This document shows positions 20,620-22,987 of a stretch of DNA of 22,987 bases, one piece after another (positions within the stretch are counted from its first letter, which is position 1; each line of letters begins with the position of its first letter). The notes beneath the pieces are model-generated. The model made no database searches. It had not been told where the DNA came from and saw only the letters and a list, made by a program, of their open reading frames with translations. Origin of the DNA: Candidatus Saccharimonadota bacterium (lineage in GTDB: Bacteria; Patescibacteriota; Saccharimonadia; Saccharimonadales; UBA10212). Location of the stretch: contig JAQGHE010000020.1 of the NCBI GenBank assembly GCA_028288985.1, positions 1 to 22,987 on the forward strand. The letters run 5' to 3'. Both the position numbers and the translations under genes were made by a program.

Positions 20620-21885
20620 CTAGAGCTTCTTGATCTGGGCGGCGAACCACTTGGCACTTGGGCGGATTTTGCGCTTTAGAGTCTTTGGATCAACCTCGAC
20701 CAGGCCGAACTTTGGCCACCAGCCGTAAGCCCACTCGAAATTATCCAGCAGGCTCCAGTGAAAGTAGCCGATGACGTTTACTCCCTCGCTCATAGCCCGC
20801 TCCATAGCCACGATGGTCTCCTCTATCCACCAGCGACGGTATTGGTCCTGTTCGTCGGCTACGCCGTTTTCAGTAATCATGATCGGCTTTTTGTAGTGCG
20901 CCCAGATACGCAGCAGCAGCGGATATATGCCCTCTGGCTCCATGTACCAACCCAGGTCATTAGTGGGAAGCTTGGGATTTATTGGCTTGGCGGGCAGTTT
21001 GAAGCGGTAATAGTCCGTGAAATAATAATTAACTCCTACGAAATCCTGCTCTTTCCTGATGCGCGCCAGGAACCACCAGTTCCAGAAATACCGCATCCAC
21101 TCAGTAATCAGTTCATCCATAACGCTATGAGCCCGTTTAGCCTGGATGTTGGCCAGCTGGGCGGCCACGCCTATATGCAGGCTGGGGCGGTGGTGTTTTA
21201 AGATGTAATAACTGCGCCTATGGGTGCGCGCCAGGTTGCGGTAGACCCTTATCATAAGCAGCAGGCTCTTCTTTTGCGGCGGCCACTCGCCCGTTAGATA
21301 GCTGAAGCTGGCGTAAACATTGGGTTCGTTTAGGGTGATGACGTATTTGACGTCGTCCGTCAGCTCTAGCGCCACCTTGTGGACGAAGCGTTCAAAGTAG
21401 CGCAGGTTGCGCTTTTTCTCGAAGCCGCCGAGGTTGGCAAACCAGACAGGCACCGTCCAGTGCCAGATGTTAAGAACAGGCTCCATATCGCGGGCCCGGA
21501 GCTCTTTTATATAGCGGCGGTAATGGTCTAGGGCTTCCTGGTTCCATTGGCCGGGTTGGGGCTCTATGCGCGACCACTCGATGGTGAAGCGGTGAGCGTT
21601 AAAATTCAATTTCTTGGCGATATCGAAATCTTTTTCGTAGTGGTTATAGTGGTCTATGCCCCGGCCGCTGATGTAGTTATCCGGATCTTCGGCCTGGTTT
21701 TTTATATTCTTCCAATACGGCATCCACGAAAGGCGCTTTTTAGCGGATTTAGCCAGGCGCTGGGCATTAGCGCGTTCCCACACACTCCATTGGTTATGCG
21801 TGTCTCCTTCTACCTGGTGGGCAGCCGTGCTGCCGCCCCACATGAAATCCTTAGGAAATACTTTCTTATCGATGTCTTCAGGCAT
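20620..21885 (-). CDS. Glycoside hydrolase family 1 (beta-glucosidase-like)
   Basis: A 421-aa TIM-barrel glycosidase of family GH1. The N-terminus has FMWGGSTAAHQVEG, and WHWTVP follows. The acid/base glutamate lies in TLNEPNV (Glu187), the nucleophile in ITENG (Glu339), and the conserved FHWSLLDNFEWAYGW near the end. Both catalytic glutamates are present, so it should cleave beta-glucosides or beta-galactosides by a retaining mechanism. No signal peptide is seen, so it probably acts on imported sugars or glycosides in the cytoplasm. It is a little shorter than typical GH1 enzymes. TACAAT lies 7 nt before the ATG and an in-frame stop lies just upstream, fixing the start. It begins 31 nt after the aldo/keto reductase stop. 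Confidence 0.95.
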   Translation of the reverse strand: MPEDIDKKVFPKDFMWGGSTAAHQVEGDTHNQWSVWERANAQRLAKSAKKRLSWMPYWKNIKNQAEDPDNYISGRGIDHYNHYEKDFDIAKKLNFNAHRFTIEWSRIEPQPGQWNQEALDHYRRYIKELRARDMEPVLNIWHWTVPVWFANLGGFEKKRNLRYFERFVHKVALELTDDVKYVITLNEPNVYASFSYLTGEWPPQKKSLLLMIRVYRNLARTHRRSYYILKHHRPSLHIGVAAQLANIQAKRAHSVMDELITEWMRYFWNWWFLARIRKEQDFVGVNYYFTDYYRFKLPAKPINPKLPTNDLGWYMEPEGIYPLLLRIWAHYKKPIMITENGVADEQDQYRRWWIEETIVAMERAMSEGVNVIGYFHWSLLDNFEWAYGWWPKFGLVEVDPKTLKRKIRPSAKWFAAQIKKL

Positions 21886-21892
21886 TTACATC

Positions 21893-21898
21893 ATTGTA
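21893..21898 (-). promoter_or_regulatory. -10 box upstream of the GH1 gene
   Basis: TACAAT on the minus strand, 7 nt before the GH1 ATG, with no Shine-Dalgarno sequence. The best -35 candidate (TTATAA, 18 nt spacer) is weak. It suggests an additional leaderless transcript inside the AKR-GH1 pair. Confidence 0.4.
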
Positions 21899-21916
21899 GC
21901 AAAATTACTCTTACGC

Positions 21917-22723
21917 TTATAAAACACTGACGCCCGTGCTGAGATTGTTAAGCCGCAGCATCTGCTCCTCTTGGAGTTCAAAGTCAAAGACATCCAGGTT
22001 TTCTCTGATGCGCTGCGAATTTGAGGACCGCGGTATCGGGATGGTACCGTGCTGGATAGCCCACCTAAGCAGAACTTGGGCGGGAGTTTTAGAGTATGTT
22101 TCGGCGATCTCCAATATAACCGGGTGATTCATTTGGCGAGCCTGGGCGAGAGGGCTGTAAGCCTCGACTACGATATCGTTGGCTACGCAGAAATTCAGTA
22201 TGGGGGCCTGTTTTTTATAAACAAAAGGATGAAATTCGATCTGGTTGACTGCCGGCGGCAGCGTCGTATTATCCAGTAACCGCTCCAGGTGACTAACTTC
22301 AAAATTGGATACGCCTACCGCCCTTGCGTCTCCTTTTTGGTAGATTTGGGCCAGCGCCCGCCAGGAATCCAGCCATACCCGCGGGCTTGGCCCCGGCCAA
22401 TGGATCAGGTACAAGTCTATGTACTCTAGCTTCAGGTTATTTTTTGACTCTTCAAAAGCTTCGAAAGCATTATCAAAACCTAAGTCGCGGGCCCAGAGTT
22501 TGGTAGTTATAAAAACTTCTTTGCGCTCGAGGCTGCTTTCCCGCACGGCCTTCCCTACCCCGTACTCATTGCCGTAAATTTTGGCGGTATCTATCAAGCG
22601 GTAACCGGCCTTTAGGGCGATCGAGACTGACTGTTCAACTTCCTCGCCCTCAGACAGCTGCCAGGTGCCAAAGCCGATGGCCGGAATTTCAATGCCGTTG
22701 TTTAGCTTTAGGTTGGGGATCAT
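21917..22723 (-). CDS. Aldo/keto reductase
   Basis: A 268-aa NADPH-dependent oxidoreductase of the AKR superfamily, close in style to 2,5-diketo-gluconate reductases. It begins MIPNLKLNNGIEIPAIGFGT. The catalytic tetrad is Asp45, Tyr50 (DTAKIYGNE), Lys75 (TTKLW) and His108 (LIHWPG). Later come VGVSNFEVSHLERLL, NQIEFHPF and the cofactor-binding IPIPRSSNSQRIREN. It reduces aldehydes or ketones, possibly sugars; substrate unknown. A GTG one codon upstream is open, but the ATG at 22723 is better because TATCAT ends 6 nt before it. Confidence 0.93.
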   Translation of the reverse strand: MIPNLKLNNGIEIPAIGFGTWQLSEGEEVEQSVSIALKAGYRLIDTAKIYGNEYGVGKAVRESSLERKEVFITTKLWARDLGFDNAFEAFEESKNNLKLEYIDLYLIHWPGPSPRVWLDSWRALAQIYQKGDARAVGVSNFEVSHLERLLDNTTLPPAVNQIEFHPFVYKKQAPILNFCVANDIVVEAYSPLAQARQMNHPVILEIAETYSKTPAQVLLRWAIQHGTIPIPRSSNSQRIRENLDVFDFELQEEQMLRLNNLSTGVSVL

Positions 22724-22729
22724 CACTCT

Positions 22730-22735
22730 ATGATA
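22730..22735 (-). promoter_or_regulatory. -10 box of the aldo/keto reductase gene
   Basis: TATCAT on the minus strand ends 6 nt before the ATG at 22723, again the leaderless spacing. A TTGCTG at 22760-22755 is 19 nt upstream and is a poor -35. Confidence 0.4.
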
Positions 22736-22771
22736 ATGTTTTTGGCTTAAGCTTCAGCAATAATTCTTACG

Positions 22772-22799
22772 AAAGAAAGAGCTCTCCCGCGAGGGAAAG
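22772..22799 (-). terminator. Possible terminator after the right-edge gene
   Basis: On the minus strand CTTTCCC pairs with GGGAGAG (22799-22793 with 22788-22782, one G-U pair) around a TCGC loop. The pyrimidine-rich CTCTTTCTTTC follows. The U tract is interrupted, so strength is uncertain. A second hairpin, CTCCTC/GAGGAG, lies at about 22810-22829. Confidence 0.4.
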
Positions 22800-22873
22800 C
22801 GGCTCCGATACTCCTCCCAAAACTGAGGAGCTATGCCATCATGCTACTGTCAATATTTTAAACTGTTTGAAGG

Positions 22874-22987
22874 TCAGGCAAGGCTAAGGTTTTCCCGGAA
22901 AAATGTAACTCCGCCAGCGGCAGCTGCTCCCATCCGGAGCCTGAGTTCTACCTCTTGGCGCGAGTCCACGCCCAGCAGGCTAATGAT
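22874..22987 (-). CDS. 3' end of an unidentified gene (partial)
   Basis: An open frame of 37 codons enters from the right edge and ends in TGA. It reads IISLLGVDSRQEVELRLRMG and then an Ala/Gly-rich stretch ending FFRENLSLA. Codon use looks like the neighbouring genes, and a possible terminator follows. The start lies outside the window, and no family can be assigned from this fragment. Confidence 0.45.
   Translation of the reverse strand: MISLLGVDSRQEVELRLRMGAAAAGGVTFFRENLSLA

Noticed and set aside
1..22987. CRISPR arrays, tRNA or rRNA genes, insertion sequences, alternative genetic code
   Set aside because: No regularly spaced repeats, tRNA T-loop signatures, transposase genes or terminal inverted repeats were seen, and TGA ends several well-conserved genes at the right length.

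Overview
The window looks like part of a chromosome from a Patescibacteria/CPR bacterium, most likely a Saccharibacteria (TM7) relative. This is inferred from the compact gene style, the protein flavour and a reduced division/cell-wall cluster; no rRNA is present to confirm it. The standard bacterial code fits, because TGA acts as a true stop in ligD, the ABC ATPase gene and the partial gene at the right edge. Almost every gene lies on the minus strand.

Layout from left to right, with transcription mostly right to left. Positions 237-3300 hold a two-component system (OmpR-type regulator plus histidine kinase) followed by a 14-helix DHA2-type drug exporter. Next, on the plus strand, is a small self-contained unit with a promoter, a 19-codon ORF and a perfect-stem terminator (3345-3543). 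Positions 3546-6094 hold an ABC-2 exporter pair, a 53-aa probable secreted peptide and a type IV pilin-like protein. Positions 6119-10097 form a ku-ligD-DUF72 operon, a complete bacterial end-joining module. A plus-strand membrane-anchored cupredoxin diverges from ku. An unrecognised 181-aa gene and a small DUF6496-type protein follow.

Positions 11449-19900 hold the division/cell-wall (dcw) cluster in the order mraZ, rsmH, (20-aa ORF plus hairpin), ftsL-like, ftsI, mraY, ftsW, murG, ftsQ. Genes are tightly packed or overlapping from ftsL onward. The murC-F ligases, ftsA and ftsZ are absent from this stretch. The mraZ promoter carries TGGG direct repeats expected for MraZ self-repression, and a strong terminator separates it from the gene upstream. 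A 406-nt gene-free leader lies between mraZ and rsmH. It has several hairpins joined by A/C-rich linkers.

The right end (19997-22987) holds an unknown single-TM protein, a family 1 glycoside hydrolase, an aldo/keto reductase and the 3' end of an unidentified gene.

The most general observation concerns translation starts. Several first genes of transcription units have no Shine-Dalgarno sequence but carry a -10 hexamer 6-8 nt before the ATG, which predicts leaderless mRNAs. Other genes (ku, mraZ, the cupredoxin, the DUF6496 gene, the plus-strand small ORF) have good Shine-Dalgarno sequences, so two initiation modes appear to coexist. Third, ftsL and rsmH start directly after CAAAAA-type tracts.
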